A program made the position numbers and the translations under genes. The notes beneath the pieces are model-generated. The model had not been told where the DNA came from, ran no database searches, and was given only the letters and a program-made list of their open reading frames with translations. From Rhodococcus sp. Leaf278 (GTDB lineage Bacteria; Actinomycetota; Actinomycetes; Mycobacteriales; Mycobacteriaceae): a DNA stretch of 64,000 nt. The DNA lies in assembly GCF_001426085.1 (NCBI RefSeq), contig NZ_LMRR01000034.1, positions 62,001 to 126,000 on the forward strand, given 5' to 3'. Below, piece by piece: positions 48,063-61,620 of this stretch (positions are counted from its first letter, which is position 1; each line of letters begins with the position of its first letter).

Positions 48063-49480
48063 ACAACCATGGGTCCTTCGATCGGGACCGGCGACATGCG
48101 CGCTCCGACGAGGCGCACACCGATCCGATCGGGTATCGCGTGGACGAGGGCAGCGACTTCGATCGCCGTATGCACGGCCGTCCGCACCCGCCGCAACGGC
48201 ACGAACCACACCCGACACCTGCACCCGGCGCTGATCGTTCGCTCCCTGACGCCGAACGCGACGCGGAACCGCGCGAGGTGGGCCGGAGCCGAGCTGCGAG
48301 CCGCAAGGACCGTGCTGCCTCCACGCGAAAGCGTCGGGGCCGGATCGTGGCGCTGGTACTGGGGTTGGCGCTGATCGTCGCAGTGGCAGGCGGAGGGTAT
48401 TTCGCAGTGAGCAAATTCAGCAATCGCACCACCCCGAACGCGGACTTTGCGGCCGGGTCGCCCGGTGACGGCGTGGTCATTCAGGTACACCCCAACGACA
48501 CCGCCCAACAAATCGGTACCGAAGCAGCAGACAAGGGTGTCGTCGCCAGCTCGGGGGCATTCCTCGAAGCCGCGATCGCGAACAATGCCATCACCTCGGT
48601 CCAGCCGGGCTTCTATCTGCTCACCAGTAATGTGCCTGCCTCACGAGCAGTGAGCGAACTGGTGGACCCCGCCTCCAGGGTGGGAAACATGGTCATCTCG
48701 GAGGGACGTCAGCTGCACGACGCGCGTGACGTGAACACCGGTGCGGTCAAGAAGGGCATCTACACGCTGATCTCCGAAGCCAGCTGTGTGGACCGAACCG
48801 GCAGCGGTAGCCCGACCTGCGTGAGTTACGACGACCTCAACGCGGCCGGAGCCGTGGACGACCCAGCGGCACTCGGCGTTCCCGACTGGGCCACCGATCG
48901 CGTCGAGGGAGTTCCGGACCGCGATCGGCAGCTCGAGGGCCTGATCGCCGCGGGGACCTGGGATTTCGATCCCAGTGCTGCACCCGCCGACATCCTGAAC
49001 CAGCTGGTTTCCGAGAGTGCCACCCGCTACGAGGACACCGGGATTCTCACCGCGGGCACGAACTCCGGGCTCACGCCCTACGACACTCTGGTGGCTGCAT
49101 CTCTCGTCGAGCGGGAGTCGCTGCCGCAGGATTTCAGCAAGGTGGCCCGGGTGATTCTCAACCGGCTTGCGGTGCCGCAGAAACTCGAGTTCGATTCGAC
49201 GGTCAACTACTCACTCGACACGACCGAGGTGGCCACCACCGACGCCGACCGGGCGCGCGTGACCCCGTGGAACACCTATGCCAGCGAAGGTTTACCGGCA
49301 ACCCCGATCTCCTCGCCGAGCATCGGTGCGGTGCAGGCCGTCGAGGCACCGGCCGACGGTGACTGGCTGTACTTCGTGACCATCAATCAAGCGGGTGAAA
49401 CGCTGTTCACTCGCAGCTACGAGGAACATCTCGCGAACATCGGGAAGGTCGAGCCGGGCTTTCTCGACAGCGGTCGCTGA
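48059..49480 (+). CDS. mltG: Endolytic murein transglycosylase MltG
   Basis: A 473-residue inner-membrane enzyme that cuts nascent glycan chains and so sets peptidoglycan strand length. About 95 cytoplasmic residues (charged, disordered) precede one membrane helix (about 97-117); the YceG domain follows outside, with the catalytic Glu in [19 protein letters not shown] and [11 protein letters not shown] near the end, both family signatures. GTG overlaps the ruvX stop; aroE starts 2 nt after it. Confidence 0.92.
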   Translation: MNNHGSFDRDRRHARSDEAHTDPIGYRVDEGSDFDRRMHGRPHPPQRHEPHPTPAPGADRSLPDAERDAEPREVGRSRAASRKDRAASTRKRRGRIVALVLGLALIVAVAGGGYFAVSKFSNRTTPNADFAAGSPGDGVVIQVHPNDTAQQIGTEAADKGVVASSGAFLEAAIANNAITSVQPGFYLLTSNVPASRAVSELVDPASRVGNMVISEGRQLHDARDVNTGAVKKGIYTLISEASCVDRTGSGSPTCVSYDDLNAAGAVDDPAALGVPDWATDRVEGVPDRDRQLEGLIAAGTWDFDPSAAPADILNQLVSESATRYEDTGILTAGTNSGLTPYDTLVAASLVERESLPQDFSKVARVILNRLAVPQKLEFDSTVNYSLDTTEVATTDADRARVTPWNTYASEGLPATPISSPSIGAVQAVEAPADGDWLYFVTINQAGETLFTRSYEEHLANIGKVEPGFLDSGR

Positions 49481-49481
49481 C

Positions 49482-50294
49482 GTGCGGGCCGCGGTACTCG
49501 GAAGCCCCGTCGCACACTCGAAGTCGCCGCTGCTGCACCGCGCTGCGTACCGCGCTCTCGGTCTCGACGACTGGAACTACGACCGGATCGAGTGCACCGG
49601 TGAGCAGTTGCCGGGCATGCTCGACGGTTTCGGTCCCGAATGGGTCGGCGTTTCCGTCACGATGCCGGGCAAGGTCGCTGCTCTGAACTACGCCTCCGAA
49701 CGCACCGACAGGGCCGTGCTGGCCGGCTCGGCGAACACCCTGGTGCGCACGGCGTCAGGCTGGCGGGCCGACTGCACCGACGTGGACGGGGTCGTCGGCG
49801 CCCTGCGCGGGGCCGGGGTCGTCGACCTGACGGGCAGAGCCGTCATGGTGGTCGGAGCGGGGGGAACGTCGCGGCCGGCGATCGTCGCATCGGCCGCACT
49901 GGGGGCTGCCGCCGTCACCGTCGTCGCGCGTTCGGCCGACCGGGCAGCGGACACTCTGCACTGTGCCGCGGCCGCGGGTCTGCATGCGGAGTTCGTACAC
50001 ACGACCGACCCCCGCCTCGCCGAGATCGCGGGTGCGAGCGCTGTCTTGGTCAGCACCGTGCCCGCGGCCGCGGCCGCAGACATAGCTGCTGCACTGGCCC
50101 ACGCTCCCGTGGTGCTCGACGCCATCTACGATCCCTGGCCGACGCCGCTGGCAACTGCAGTGGAGCTGGCCGGCGGAACCGTTATCAGTGGCCTGGCGAT
50201 GCTGCTCGAGCAGGCGTACGGGCAAGTCGAGCAATTCACAGGCCGGCCTGCGCCGCGGGAAACAATGCGCGCCGCGTTGACCATTACCGAGTGA
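49482..50294 (+). CDS. aroE: Shikimate dehydrogenase
   Basis: A 270-residue NADPH-dependent enzyme of the shikimate pathway. The substrate domain has VLGSPVAHSKSPLLHRAAY and the catalytic Lys in SVTMPGKVAAL; the nucleotide domain has VVGAGGTSRPAIVA. The NADP motif keeps GAGG but has Thr-Ser in place of the usual alanine. GTG 49482 directly follows the mltG stop; homologues begin at this strand. aroC, aroK and aroB, which act later in the same pathway, follow after a prepilin peptidase. Confidence 0.92.
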   Translation: MRAAVLGSPVAHSKSPLLHRAAYRALGLDDWNYDRIECTGEQLPGMLDGFGPEWVGVSVTMPGKVAALNYASERTDRAVLAGSANTLVRTASGWRADCTDVDGVVGALRGAGVVDLTGRAVMVVGAGGTSRPAIVASAALGAAAVTVVARSADRAADTLHCAAAAGLHAEFVHTTDPRLAEIAGASAVLVSTVPAAAAADIAAALAHAPVVLDAIYDPWPTPLATAVELAGGTVISGLAMLLEQAYGQVEQFTGRPAPRETMRAALTITE

Positions 50295-50308
50295 GCACGC
50301 CTCGCCCG

Positions 50309-50356
50309 TAGTCCACAGGCAAAGGTTTGTCCACAGGCGTTGGGTTGTCCACAGGG
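50309..50356 (+). repeat. Three DnaA-box-like repeats at 18-bp spacing
   Basis: TAGTCCACA (50309), TTGTCCACA (50327) and TTGTCCACA (50345) repeat at exactly 18 bp, each followed by GG. Two copies equal TTGTCCACA, the DnaA-box consensus of high-GC actinobacteria. They lie in the gap between aroE and the prepilin peptidase, directly before the latter's likely start, and far from any dnaA, dnaN or gyrB gene in this window. Confidence 0.8.
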
Positions 50357-50417
50357 CAATGTGCGACCACGTGTTTCTCCAGTGGCCGGCCACGGTTGGG
50401 ATGCGACCCTTCGGGCC

Positions 50418-50990
50418 ATGTTCGGTCTGTGTGCAGCATCGGTGGTCGGTGCCCTTGCCGGGGTAGCGATGCGGTTCGGTCTGGTCCGATGGGATCCACG
50501 GTTCCTGCCGCTGTTGTCCGCGGTGGGCACCGGATGGGTCTGGTGGCGGTTCGGCGGCTCCCCGTTCGTGGGTCCGATGTGCATGCTGACCTGGTGGTGT
50601 GCGGCGCTCAGTGCTGTCGACCTCAGACGTCGCCGGTTGCCGAACGCCCTGACGATCCCGGGTGCGATCGTGGTCACGACGGTGCTCGTGTCGGCGGGTT
50701 CGGCGAGAGCATTGCTCGGCGGGGCCCTGCTGTTCGCGATCTACCTCGTCGTACACGTTCTCGCGCCGTCTGCGTTCGGTGCCGGGGACGTGAAGCTGGC
50801 CTGGTCGGTGGGCTCGATCGCAGCTCTCGGCGGTGGGGAAGGGTGGGTGATCGCGGCGCTGTCGGCACCACTGGCAACTGCCGTGGTGGGATCGATGGTC
50901 GCGGCCTCGGGGCACAGGCGGGCACGTATTGCGCACGGCCCGTCCATGTGCGCGGCGACCCTGCTGGCATCCGCAGCTTGCCTGCCGTGA
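50418..50990 (+). CDS. Prepilin-type (A24) aspartic peptidase
   Basis: About 190 residues with six membrane helices. The two catalytic aspartates are present: Asp in SAVDLRRRRLPN and the GxGD motif in AFGAGDVKLAW. The N-terminal methyltransferase domain of full-length PilD is missing, which is normal in actinobacteria. It would process type IV pilin-like or Tad pilin precursors at the membrane; no pilin gene is in the window. I chose ATG 50418; GTG 50361 and TTG 50340 are in-frame alternatives that would put the DnaA-box repeats closer to or inside the gene. Confidence 0.82.
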   Translation: MFGLCAASVVGALAGVAMRFGLVRWDPRFLPLLSAVGTGWVWWRFGGSPFVGPMCMLTWWCAALSAVDLRRRRLPNALTIPGAIVVTTVLVSAGSARALLGGALLFAIYLVVHVLAPSAFGAGDVKLAWSVGSIAALGGGEGWVIAALSAPLATAVVGSMVAASGHRRARIAHGPSMCAATLLASAACLP

Positions 50991-51002
50991 AAAGATGTTC
51001 GA

Positions 51003-52186
51003 GTGCTGCGCTGGATAACTGCCGGAGAATCCCACGGACCCGCTCTCGTCGCCATTCTCGAAGGAATGGTCGCGGGAGTCGAGGTGACCTCGGACGATAT
51101 TGCCTCCCAACTGGCCCGTCGTCGTCTCGGTTACGGCCGCGGGGCCCGAATGAAGTTCGAGGCCGACAAAGTCACGCTCACCGGCGGTGTACGGCACGGC
51201 CGCACCATGGGTGGACCTGTCGCTATCGAGGTCGGCAACACCGAATGGCCCAAGTGGGAACAGGTGATGTCGGCCGATCCGGTCGACGACGCAGTGCTTG
51301 CGGATCTTGCGCGCAACTCGCCGTTGACCCGCCCACGCCCCGGGCACGCCGATTTCTCCGGAATGCTCAAGTACGGCTTCGACGATGCGCGCCCGGTTCT
51401 CGAACGCGCGAGCGCACGCGAGACCGCGGCCAGGGTTGCCATCGGCACGGTTGCGCGACTCTTCCTGAAGCAGGCGTTCGGCGTCGACGTCGTGTCCCAC
51501 GTGATCTCCATCGGAGCATCCGATCCGTACGTCGGTCCGCCGCCTGTCGGTGATGACCTCGACGCAATCGATGCCTCCCCGGTGCGCGCATTCGACAAGG
51601 CCGCAGAGGAGTCGATGATCGCCGAGATCGAGGCTGCGAAGAAGGACGGCGACACCCTCGGCGGCATCGTCGAGGTGGTCGTGCACGGACTCCCCGTCGG
51701 TCTCGGGTCGTTCGTCTCCGGGGAACGCAAGCTCGACGCCAGGTTGGCTGCCGCGCTGATGGGAATCCAGGCCATCAAGGGTGTCGAGGTCGGTGATGGT
51801 TTCGAGACCGCCCGCCGCCGCGGCAGCGTCGCTCACGACGAGATCAAGCCCGGCCCCGACGGGGTGCTCCGCTCGACCAACCGCGCAGGCGGCATCGAGG
51901 GCGGGATGACCAACGGGGAACCATTGCGAGTGCGGGCCGCGATGAAGCCGATCTCCACTGTGCCGCGCGCGTTGTCGACCGTCGACATGACCACTGGAGA
52001 CGAGGCGGTCGCCATTCATCAGCGCTCGGACGTCTGCGCCGTTCCGGCTGCCGGTGTCGTCGCCGAGACCATGGTTGCCCTGGTGATCGCTCAGGCAGCG
52101 TTGGAGAAGTTCGGTGGGGATTCGCTGGCGGAGACGACGAGCAACGTCGACCACTATGTGAAGGGCACCGCCGCCCGACCTCCACG

Positions 52187-52190
<4 letters not shown>
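51003..52190 (+). CDS. aroC: Chorismate synthase
   Basis: A 395-residue FMN-dependent enzyme making chorismate from EPSP. Family signatures are [21 protein letters not shown], split, at the start, [17 protein letters not shown] near residue 115, [14 protein letters not shown] and SGVRRHDE-like sequence (here [12 protein letters not shown]). GTG start 12 nt after the peptidase gene. It overlaps aroK in an ATGA and aroB follows, forming an aroCKB operon as in mycobacteria. Confidence 0.96.
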
Positions 52191-53864
<1,674 letters not shown>

Positions 53865-53894
53865 GGATCGGCTCCTGTTCCGGAGGAGATGAGA

Positions 53895-53935
53895 ACGGGC
53901 GGTGAGTGACGCGTCATGCGTCGCTCACCGCCCGT
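53895..53935. terminator. Bidirectional terminator after aroB
   Basis: An 18-bp stem ACGGGCGGTGAGTGACGC/GCGTCGCTCACCGCCCGT with one mismatch and a GTCAT-type loop, located between the convergent aroB and the B-4DMT-like gene, whose stop it nearly reaches. Confidence 0.88.
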
Positions 53936-53951
53936 GTGTCTGTGGCCGGAG

Positions 53952-54620
53952 TCAGGAACCGTCGGCGCTGCCGTGTCGGTTGCCGCGCTTGTCCATTCGG
54001 GGCTTCCCGTCGGCGTCCACTGCCGAGAACACCTCCGTGTCGGCTTCGCCGTGCTCGGCGGCCCACTGGGGTTCGGAGCGCGTGGGCTCTGCTTGCGATC
54101 GAGTGTCGCGACTCGACTCGGCGCGTTCCGCGCTGCCTGCCTTGACCAGCTCGCGGTCGTGGGCACGGTCGGCGTCGGACGTCGCCAGCTTCTTCTTCGC
54201 TTCGCGGTTGACGATCAACCGACCGACGAACACCGCAATGCTGGCCACGATGAAGATGGTGAGAATGGTGAATGCTGCGCCCGAGGTGAGCTCGAAGATC
54301 AGACCGTTCTGACCGAGGCTGAAGTCGACGAAGAAGTCGATGATCCAACTGAGAAGTCCAGCGAGCAGTCCTGCGACCGCCGCGGCCTTGAGCCACACCA
54401 TCGTGAGGTCCTGGCCGTCGTCGGGATCAGGATGATTACGACGATCACGGACTCCGTCGATTCCCGCCCAGACGACGATCACGAGGACCACGAGGGCGTA
54501 TGCCACCCATCGCAACGCCGAGCCGCTCAGCGGCCACATCGATACTGCCGCCCCCAGCAGCAATCGAACGACGGCGTTGATCAATCCCATACTTATGCCA
54601 CGCACTGCCCACCCAGTCAT
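53952..54620 (-). CDS. B-4DMT-type membrane protein
   Basis: A 222-residue integral membrane protein with four predicted helices (about 8-28, 34-52, 75-95 and 105-130), then a charged C-terminal tail of about 85 residues rich in Arg, Glu and Asp. The layout fits the actinobacterial 'B-4DMT family transporter' hypotheticals; no transport substrate is known. I chose the ATG at 54620, where the hydrophobic N-terminus WAVRGISMGLI begins; an earlier in-frame start would add basic sequence that overlaps the pepQ promoter. Confidence 0.68.
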   Translation of the reverse strand: MTGWAVRGISMGLINAVVRLLLGAAVSMWPLSGSALRWVAYALVVLVIVVWAGIDGVRDRRNHPDPDDGQDLTMVWLKAAAVAGLLAGLLSWIIDFFVDFSLGQNGLIFELTSGAAFTILTIFIVASIAVFVGRLIVNREAKKKLATSDADRAHDRELVKAGSAERAESSRDTRSQAEPTRSEPQWAAEHGEADTEVFSAVDADGKPRMDKRGNRHGSADGS

Positions 54621-54713
54621 GCGGCACAGCATATCCGCACGTCGCCGTTCGTGTGGCAGGGCCCACAAAGTTCGAGTCCGACGCGTCCGGGCAGAGGTGC
54701 CAGGGGCGAGCAG

Positions 54714-54719
54714 TAATGT
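54714..54719 (+). promoter_or_regulatory. -10 hexamer TAATGT, probable leaderless pepQ transcript
   Basis: TAATGT (TANNNT) ends 7 nt before the pepQ ATG and no ribosome-binding site is present, so transcription probably starts at the start codon. No good -35 is seen. Confidence 0.42.
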
Positions 54720-54726
54720 CGAACGC

Positions 54727-55830
54727 ATGCCTGCTGATTTCGGTGCCCGTCGCGGCGCCCTGCGTGAACTGTTGGCCGCCGACGGCCTCGATTCGATGTT
54801 GATCACCGACTTGCTGAACGTGCGTTATCTGACCGGCTTCACCGGTTCGAATGCGGCGCTGCTGGTCTCGGCGGCGGATTCGAGCCACGGTGAGAACGAG
54901 ACCGTGATCTGCACCGACGGTCGGTATGTCACCCAGGTCGCGGAGCAGGTGCCGGATCTCCGTGCGGAGATCGATCGCGCGTCGGCGATACACCTCCTCC
55001 GATCAGGGGTGTCGGGTCGTGGTGGCCGTATCGGGTTCGAGAGTCACGTGGTGACGGTCGATGCTCATCGGGCCTGGGCAGAGTTGGACGGGCGCGTCGA
55101 ATTGGTGCGGGCACCGGGTGTGGTCGAGTCGCTGCGCATGGTCAAGGACGAGTTCGAGGTGGGATTGCTCCGCGATGCGTGCCGCGCCGCCGACGATGCG
55201 CTTGCCCAATTGCTGAGCGGAGGCAGCATCCGCGCCGGGAGAACCGAGCGTGAGGTGGCCCGCGAACTGGAATCCGCGATGCTCGACCACGGTGCCGATG
55301 CGATCTCGTTCGAGACGATCGTGGCTGCCGGGGTCAATTCCGCAGTGCCGCATCACCGCCCGACGGATGCGGTGTTGGCCGTGGGTGACTTCGTGAAGCT
55401 GGACTTCGGTGCGCTCGTGGGCGGGTACCACTCGGACATGACCCGGACCTTCGTGATCGGGAGTCCGGCGCAGTGGCAGCGCGACCTGTACGAGTTGGTG
55501 CAACGGTCGCAGACGGCCGGGCGAGAGGCGCTGGCACCCGGGGTGAACACAGCTTCGGTCGACGCGGCGTCACGCTCGGTCATCGACGACGCCGGGTACG
55601 GCGAGCACTTCTTGCACGGCCTCGGTCACGGCGTCGGCTTGGAAATTCACGAAGCGCCCGGAATCGCGAAGACGAGCACCGGTACACTGCTGAGCGGTGC
55701 AGCGGTCACCGTCGAGCCGGGTGTCTACTTCTCCGGTCGCGGCGGCGTTCGGATCGAGGACACACTCGTCGTTCGCGACGGGGGTCCGGAACTGCTCACC
55801 CTGACAAGCAAGGAACTCACGTCCGTCTAG
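54727..55830 (+). CDS. pepQ: Xaa-Pro aminopeptidase/dipeptidase (M24B family)
   Basis: A 367-residue pita-bread metallopeptidase that removes residues next to proline. An N-terminal creatinase-like domain (about 1-130, with LTGFTGSNAALLV) precedes the catalytic domain; metal ligands are Asp in KLDFGALVGGYHSDMTRTF, His in GHGVGLEIHE, and Glu in VEPGVYF and RIEDTLVV. The gene lies directly ahead of efp, the usual actinobacterial order; both proteins concern proline-containing peptides. Confidence 0.9.
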   Translation: MPADFGARRGALRELLAADGLDSMLITDLLNVRYLTGFTGSNAALLVSAADSSHGENETVICTDGRYVTQVAEQVPDLRAEIDRASAIHLLRSGVSGRGGRIGFESHVVTVDAHRAWAELDGRVELVRAPGVVESLRMVKDEFEVGLLRDACRAADDALAQLLSGGSIRAGRTEREVARELESAMLDHGADAISFETIVAAGVNSAVPHHRPTDAVLAVGDFVKLDFGALVGGYHSDMTRTFVIGSPAQWQRDLYELVQRSQTAGREALAPGVNTASVDAASRSVIDDAGYGEHFLHGLGHGVGLEIHEAPGIAKTSTGTLLSGAAVTVEPGVYFSGRGGVRIEDTLVVRDGGPELLTLTSKELTSV

Positions 55831-55906
55831 CGCGCGGGCGGGAGCAAATCCCGCACCAGACCGACGGCGCGTCACGCGCACAAACGATTGAGGAGACGCG
55901 AAGCAA

Positions 55907-56470
55907 GTGGCTTCCACCAGCGATTTCAAGAACGGACTGGTTCTCAACCTGGAGAACCAACTGTGGTCGATCATCGAATTCCAGCACGTCAAGCCCGGCA
56001 AGGGGCCTGCCTTCGTGCGGACCAAGCTCAAGAACGTGCTCTCGGGCAAGGTCGTCGACAAGACGTTCAACGCCGGTGTGAAGGTCGAGACCGCAACGGT
56101 CGACCGTCGCGACATGACCTACCTGTACCACGACGGCAGCGACTACGTGTTCATGGACGCCGACACCTACGACCAGCTCTCGATCGGTGAGGCCACGGTC
56201 GGTGACGGTGCGCGATTCCTGCTCGAGAACCTGCGCGTCCAGGTCGCCATGCACGAGGGCGTCCCGCTGTACGTCGAGCTTCCCGTCACCGTCGAGCTCG
56301 TGGTCAAGCACACCGATCCCGGCCTGCAGGGCGACCGCTCCACCGGTGGCACCAAGCCTGCCACGATGGAGACCGGAGCCGAGATCTCGGTGCCGCTGTT
56401 CATCAACACCGGCGACAAGCTCAAGGTCGACTCGCGTGACGGCAACTACCTCGGGCGTGTGAACTCCTAA
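55907..56470 (+). CDS. efp: Elongation factor P
   Basis: A 187-residue translation factor that relieves stalling at polyproline. The KOW-like domain I carries the loop PGKGPAF with Lys34 at the tip, the position that reaches the peptidyl transferase centre; domains II and III are OB folds, ending with [20 protein letters not shown] lies about 10 nt before the GTG. No EF-P modifying enzyme is nearby, in line with actinobacteria using unmodified Lys. nusB starts 2 nt behind it. Confidence 0.97.
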   Translation: MASTSDFKNGLVLNLENQLWSIIEFQHVKPGKGPAFVRTKLKNVLSGKVVDKTFNAGVKVETATVDRRDMTYLYHDGSDYVFMDADTYDQLSIGEATVGDGARFLLENLRVQVAMHEGVPLYVELPVTVELVVKHTDPGLQGDRSTGGTKPATMETGAEISVPLFINTGDKLKVDSRDGNYLGRVNS

Positions 56471-56471
56471 C

Positions 56472-57026
56472 GTGTCATCGAAGAAGTCGGCATCCTCCGG
56501 CGCGCAGAGCGGTGCCCCCGGTGCCAAGAAGCTGGGCGCGCGTCACAAGGCCCGTAAGCGTGCGGTGGACTTCCTGTTCGAGGCAGAGGCGCGCAACGTG
56601 GACCCGGTGAACCTGGCCGCCGAGCGCATCGAACTCGCGCGCGGCGACGACACCATCGCGCCGGTCAGCGAGTACACCTCGACGTTGGTCGAGGGTGTGG
56701 CGGAGAACTTGGATCGCCTCGACGGAGTGATTGCCGATCACCTCAAGGATTGGACGCTCACGCGTCTTCCTGCAGTCGACCGGGCCATCCTTCGGATCGC
56801 CGTCTGGGAGCTGTTCCATGCCACCGACGTGCCTCCCGTCGTCGCCGTCGACGAGGCCGTCGAGCTGGCCAAGCAGTTGTCCACCGACGAGTCGCCCGGC
56901 TTCGTCAACGGTGTGCTCGGTCAGATCGTTCTGGTCGCGCCTCAGGTACGCGCGGCGGCAGCGGCGGTCTCGAGCCGTACACAGGCCGAAGCCACCGCCG
57001 AGACGCCGGTCGACGCCGAACAGTGA
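56472..57026 (+). CDS. nusB: Transcription antitermination factor NusB
   Basis: A 184-residue all-helical protein that joins NusE (S10) on boxA RNA during rRNA transcription. The family core runs from [15 protein letters not shown] to [20 protein letters not shown] (split) and FVNGVLGQI; a roughly 25-residue basic N-terminus and an Ala-rich C-terminus are extra. GTG start close behind efp. A 12-bp hairpin follows its stop. Confidence 0.95.
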   Translation: MSSKKSASSGAQSGAPGAKKLGARHKARKRAVDFLFEAEARNVDPVNLAAERIELARGDDTIAPVSEYTSTLVEGVAENLDRLDGVIADHLKDWTLTRLPAVDRAILRIAVWELFHATDVPPVVAVDEAVELAKQLSTDESPGFVNGVLGQIVLVAPQVRAAAAAVSSRTQAEATAETPVDAEQ

Positions 57027-57029
57027 CCG

Positions 57030-57069
57030 AACGCTCTGCGAGCCTGGTAGGTGTGGTTCGCAGAGCGTT
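57030..57069 (+). terminator. Terminator hairpin after nusB
   Basis: AACGCTCTGCGA (57030-57041) pairs perfectly with TCGCAGAGCGTT (57058-57069) around a 16-nt loop, starting 4 nt after the nusB stop. There is no T-run. It separates efp-nusB from the pyr operon. Confidence 0.75.
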
Positions 57070-57107
57070 GCTAGGCTCTACGCAGTTTCATGTCAGACAT
57101 CCTTTAA

Positions 57108-58665
<1,558 letters not shown>

Positions 58666-58669
<4 letters not shown>

Positions 58670-59982
58670 CCGCATCCACCTCCTCGGTGCTGCTGCGGGG
58701 CGTGCTGCTGTACGGCGAGGGCTCCGAAACCGACGTGCTGATCACCGGCGAGGAAATCGCCGCGATCGGTGCCGACCTCGATGCCGAGGACGCGCAGGTG
58801 ATCGACGCCCGCGGGCACATTCTGCTGCCCGGATTCGTCGACATGCACACGCATCTGCGCGAGCCGGGCCGTGAAGACACCGAGACGATCGAATCCGGTT
58901 CGGCAGCTGCGGCTCTCGGCGGTTATACCGCGGTGTTCGCCATGGCCAACACCGATCCGGTTGCCGACTCGGTGGTCGTGACCGACCACGTCTGGCGTCG
59001 GGGACAGGAAGTCGGCCTCGTCGACGTCCACCCGGTCGGTGCGATCACCGTCGGCCTCAAGGGCAAGCAACTCGCCGAGATGGCCACGATGGCAGCGGGA
59101 ATCGGCCGAGTGAAGATGTTCTCGGACGACGGCCACTGCGTCGACGATCCACTGATCATGCGTCGGGCGTTGGAGTACTCGAGTTCGCTCGGTGTGCTCA
59201 TCGCTCAGCACGCCGAGGAGCCACGGCTCACAGTCGGTGCCGTCGCGCACGAGGGGCCTACTGCTGCACGGCTCGGACTGGCCGGTTGGCCGCGTGCGGC
59301 CGAGGAATCGATCGTCGCACGGGACGCCCTGCTGGCCCGAGACGCCGGTGCGCGGGTGCACATCTGCCATGCGTCCACCGCCGGCACCGTCGAGTTGATG
59401 AAGTGGGCACGCGGACAGGGGATCAAGATCACCGCCGAGGTGACCCCGCATCATCTTCTGCTGGACGATTCGCGCCTCGAGACGTACGACGCGATCAACA
59501 AGGTGAACCCGCCGCTGCGCGAGAAGTCCGATGTCGACGCCCTCCGTCGAGGCCTCGCTGACGGTGTGATCGATTGTGTGGCAACCGATCACGCGCCTCA
59601 CGCCGAGCAGGACAAATGCTGTGAATTCTCGATTGCCCGTCCCGGCATGCTCGGACTCGAGACCGCTCTGTCCATCGTGGTCGACACGATGGTGACGCCC
59701 GGCCTACTCGACTGGCGTGGCGTCGCCAGAGTGATGAGCGAGCGTCCCGCGCAGATCGTCGGGCTGTCCGACCAGGGCCGGCCGATCGAGGTGGGCGAGA
59801 TCGCCAACCTCACCGTGGTCGATCCGGACGCGAGCTGGACGGTATCGGGCAAGAAATTGGCCAGCGTCGCGCACAACACGCCGTTCGAGGACATGACCTT
59901 CTCCTCGAAGGTGACCACGACGGTGTTACGCGGACGAATCACCGTCCACGGCGGAGTCGTGACGAACAGGGCAGGGGAGTAG
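58666..59982 (+). CDS. pyrC: Dihydroorotase
   Basis: A 438-residue type I amidohydrolase that cyclises carbamoyl aspartate. Metal ligands appear in [10 protein letters not shown] and DFGH-type later positions (HAEEPRL, HICHAST), the acidic general base in VATDHAPH; the bridging position is Lys-free in the visible motif VKMFSDDGH, so the usual carboxylated lysine position reads Ser-Asp. It overlaps pyrB in an ATGA, and the next small gene starts 4 nt after it. Confidence 0.94.
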
Positions 59983-59986
59983 AGCC

Positions 59987-60493
59987 GTGGACAGAGTTCT
60001 CATCGTCATCGGATTCATCTTGTTCTGGGCGTTGATGATCGCGCTGATCTTCTGGGGTTGGCGAGGACGGCAGAAGCGTCAGGAAGAGCGAATCGGCGAA
60101 TTCCCCTCAGTGCCCCAGGATCTGGGTGCCACGCACATCGAGCCGGCCACCGGCCTGTACGTCGGCAGTACCATCGCGCCGAGCTGGCAGGACCGTATCG
60201 CCGTCGGCGACATCGGCCACCGCGCGACCGGGGAGCTGTCGCGACACGAGAAGGGGATCCTTCTCGATCGGGACGGCGAATCTCCCATCTGGATTCCGAC
60301 CCACTCGATCCGCGCGATCCGAACCGAACGCGGACTTGCGGGGAAGGTCATGACCAAGGACGGTCTCCTCGTGATCCGCTGGGAGTTGCCGACGGGGACC
60401 GAGATTGACACCGGCTTTCGAGCCGACGACAAGCAGATCTACCCGGTGTGGACAGAGAGTTTCACCGGAGAAACCAAGGAGGAAACCGCGTGA
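59987..60493 (+). CDS. Membrane protein in the pyr operon (Rv1382-like)
   Basis: A 168-residue protein with one N-terminal membrane helix (about residues 3-24) followed by a soluble PH-like beta domain ([22 protein letters not shown], abbreviated, [15 protein letters not shown]). The gene corresponds in place to Rv1382 between pyrC and carA. It is probably cotranscribed with both, overlapping carA in a GTGA, yet no pyrimidine role is known. GGGGAG lies before the GTG. Confidence 0.83.
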   Translation: MDRVLIVIGFILFWALMIALIFWGWRGRQKRQEERIGEFPSVPQDLGATHIEPATGLYVGSTIAPSWQDRIAVGDIGHRATGELSRHEKGILLDRDGESPIWIPTHSIRAIRTERGLAGKVMTKDGLLVIRWELPTGTEIDTGFRADDKQIYPVWTESFTGETKEETA

Positions 60494-61620
60494 GCAGCGC
60501 AGTTCTTGTTCTGGAGGACGGCCGGACATTCCGCGGCACCACATTCGGCGCACAAGGGCGCACCCTCGGCGAGGCTGTGTTCTGCACCGGAATGACCGGA
60601 TACCAGGAGACACTCACCGACCCGAGCTACCACCGACAGATCGTCGTCGCGACCGCGCCGCAGATCGGCAACACCGGCTGGAACCAAGAGGACGGTGAAG
60701 CCGCCAGCGCACAGGATCCCAACAAGATCTGGGTGGCCGGCTACGTCGTCCGAGATCCGGCACGCCGCACGTCGAGTTGGCGTTCGACCGGAACTCTGCA
60801 GGATCAGCTCGAGGCCCAGAACGTCGTGGGCATCGCTGGAATCGACACGCGCGCTCTGGTCCGGCACCTGCGCACCCGCGGCTCGATGCGGGCGGGAGTT
60901 TTCTCGGGCGACGCGCTCGGCACTGCGGAGGAGATGCTGGAGCAGGTGAACGGTCAGCCGTCCATGCTCGGTGCCGATCTCGCCGGTGAAGTCACCACTG
61001 GAGCCGGGTACACAATCGAGCCGACCGGTGAGGCTCGATTCACGGTCGTCGCAGTCGATCTCGGTATCAAGACCAACACTCCCCGGATGTTCGCCGAGCG
61101 CGGTATCCGAGTGCACGTGGTGCCGTCGAGCACTACCTTCGATCAGGTTCTGGACCTGAACCCGGATGGTGTCTTCCTGTCCAACGGACCGGGCGACCCG
61201 GCCACAGCCGACACCAGCGTCGCGCTGACCAGGCAGGTTCTCGAACGGGAGCTGCCGCTCTTCGGGATCTGCTTCGGCAACCAGATCTTCGGACGGGCTC
61301 TCGGCCGTGGCACCTACAAGATGAAGTTCGGCCACCGCGGCATGAACATCCCGGTGATCGAGCACACCACCGGCCGCATCGCGATCACCGCACAGAACCA
61401 CGGATTCGCACTCGAAGGCGAAGCAGGCGAGGAGTTCGACACCGACTTCGGTCGTGCTCGGATCAGCCACACCTGCGCCAACGACGGCACCGTCGAAGGC
61501 GTCGAGCTGATCGGCGGTAGCGCCTTCTCCGTGCAGTACCACCCCGAGGCCGCGGCCGGTCCGCACGACGCCGCCTACCTCTTCGACCGTTTCACCAGCG
61601 TCCTTCAGGAGAAGAAGTAA
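60490..61620 (+). CDS. carA: Carbamoyl phosphate synthase small subunit
   Basis: A 376-residue glutamine amidotransferase that provides ammonia to CarB for arginine and pyrimidine synthesis. The N-terminal domain has [21 protein letters not shown], split; the glutaminase domain has [14 protein letters not shown] with the nucleophile Cys, and the His/Glu pair in [12 protein letters not shown]. The Leu-Gly-His of many homologues is Phe-Gly-Asn here, as in other actinobacteria. The GTG is preceded by AGGAGG inside the upstream gene and overlaps its stop. Confidence 0.96.
   Translation: MSSAVLVLEDGRTFRGTTFGAQGRTLGEAVFCTGMTGYQETLTDPSYHRQIVVATAPQIGNTGWNQEDGEAASAQDPNKIWVAGYVVRDPARRTSSWRSTGTLQDQLEAQNVVGIAGIDTRALVRHLRTRGSMRAGVFSGDALGTAEEMLEQVNGQPSMLGADLAGEVTTGAGYTIEPTGEARFTVVAVDLGIKTNTPRMFAERGIRVHVVPSSTTFDQVLDLNPDGVFLSNGPGDPATADTSVALTRQVLERELPLFGICFGNQIFGRALGRGTYKMKFGHRGMNIPVIEHTTGRIAITAQNHGFALEGEAGEEFDTDFGRARISHTCANDGTVEGVELIGGSAFSVQYHPEAAAGPHDAAYLFDRFTSVLQEKK

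Noticed and set aside
49755..52154. 799-residue open frame antisense to aroE, the prepilin peptidase and aroC
   Set aside because: It is the complement of recognised genes, with low-complexity His/Arg/Gly composition and no ribosome-binding site.
60446..60454. TGTGGACAG, a near match to a DnaA box
   Set aside because: It is a single copy inside the coding sequence before carA, with one mismatch and no neighbours.
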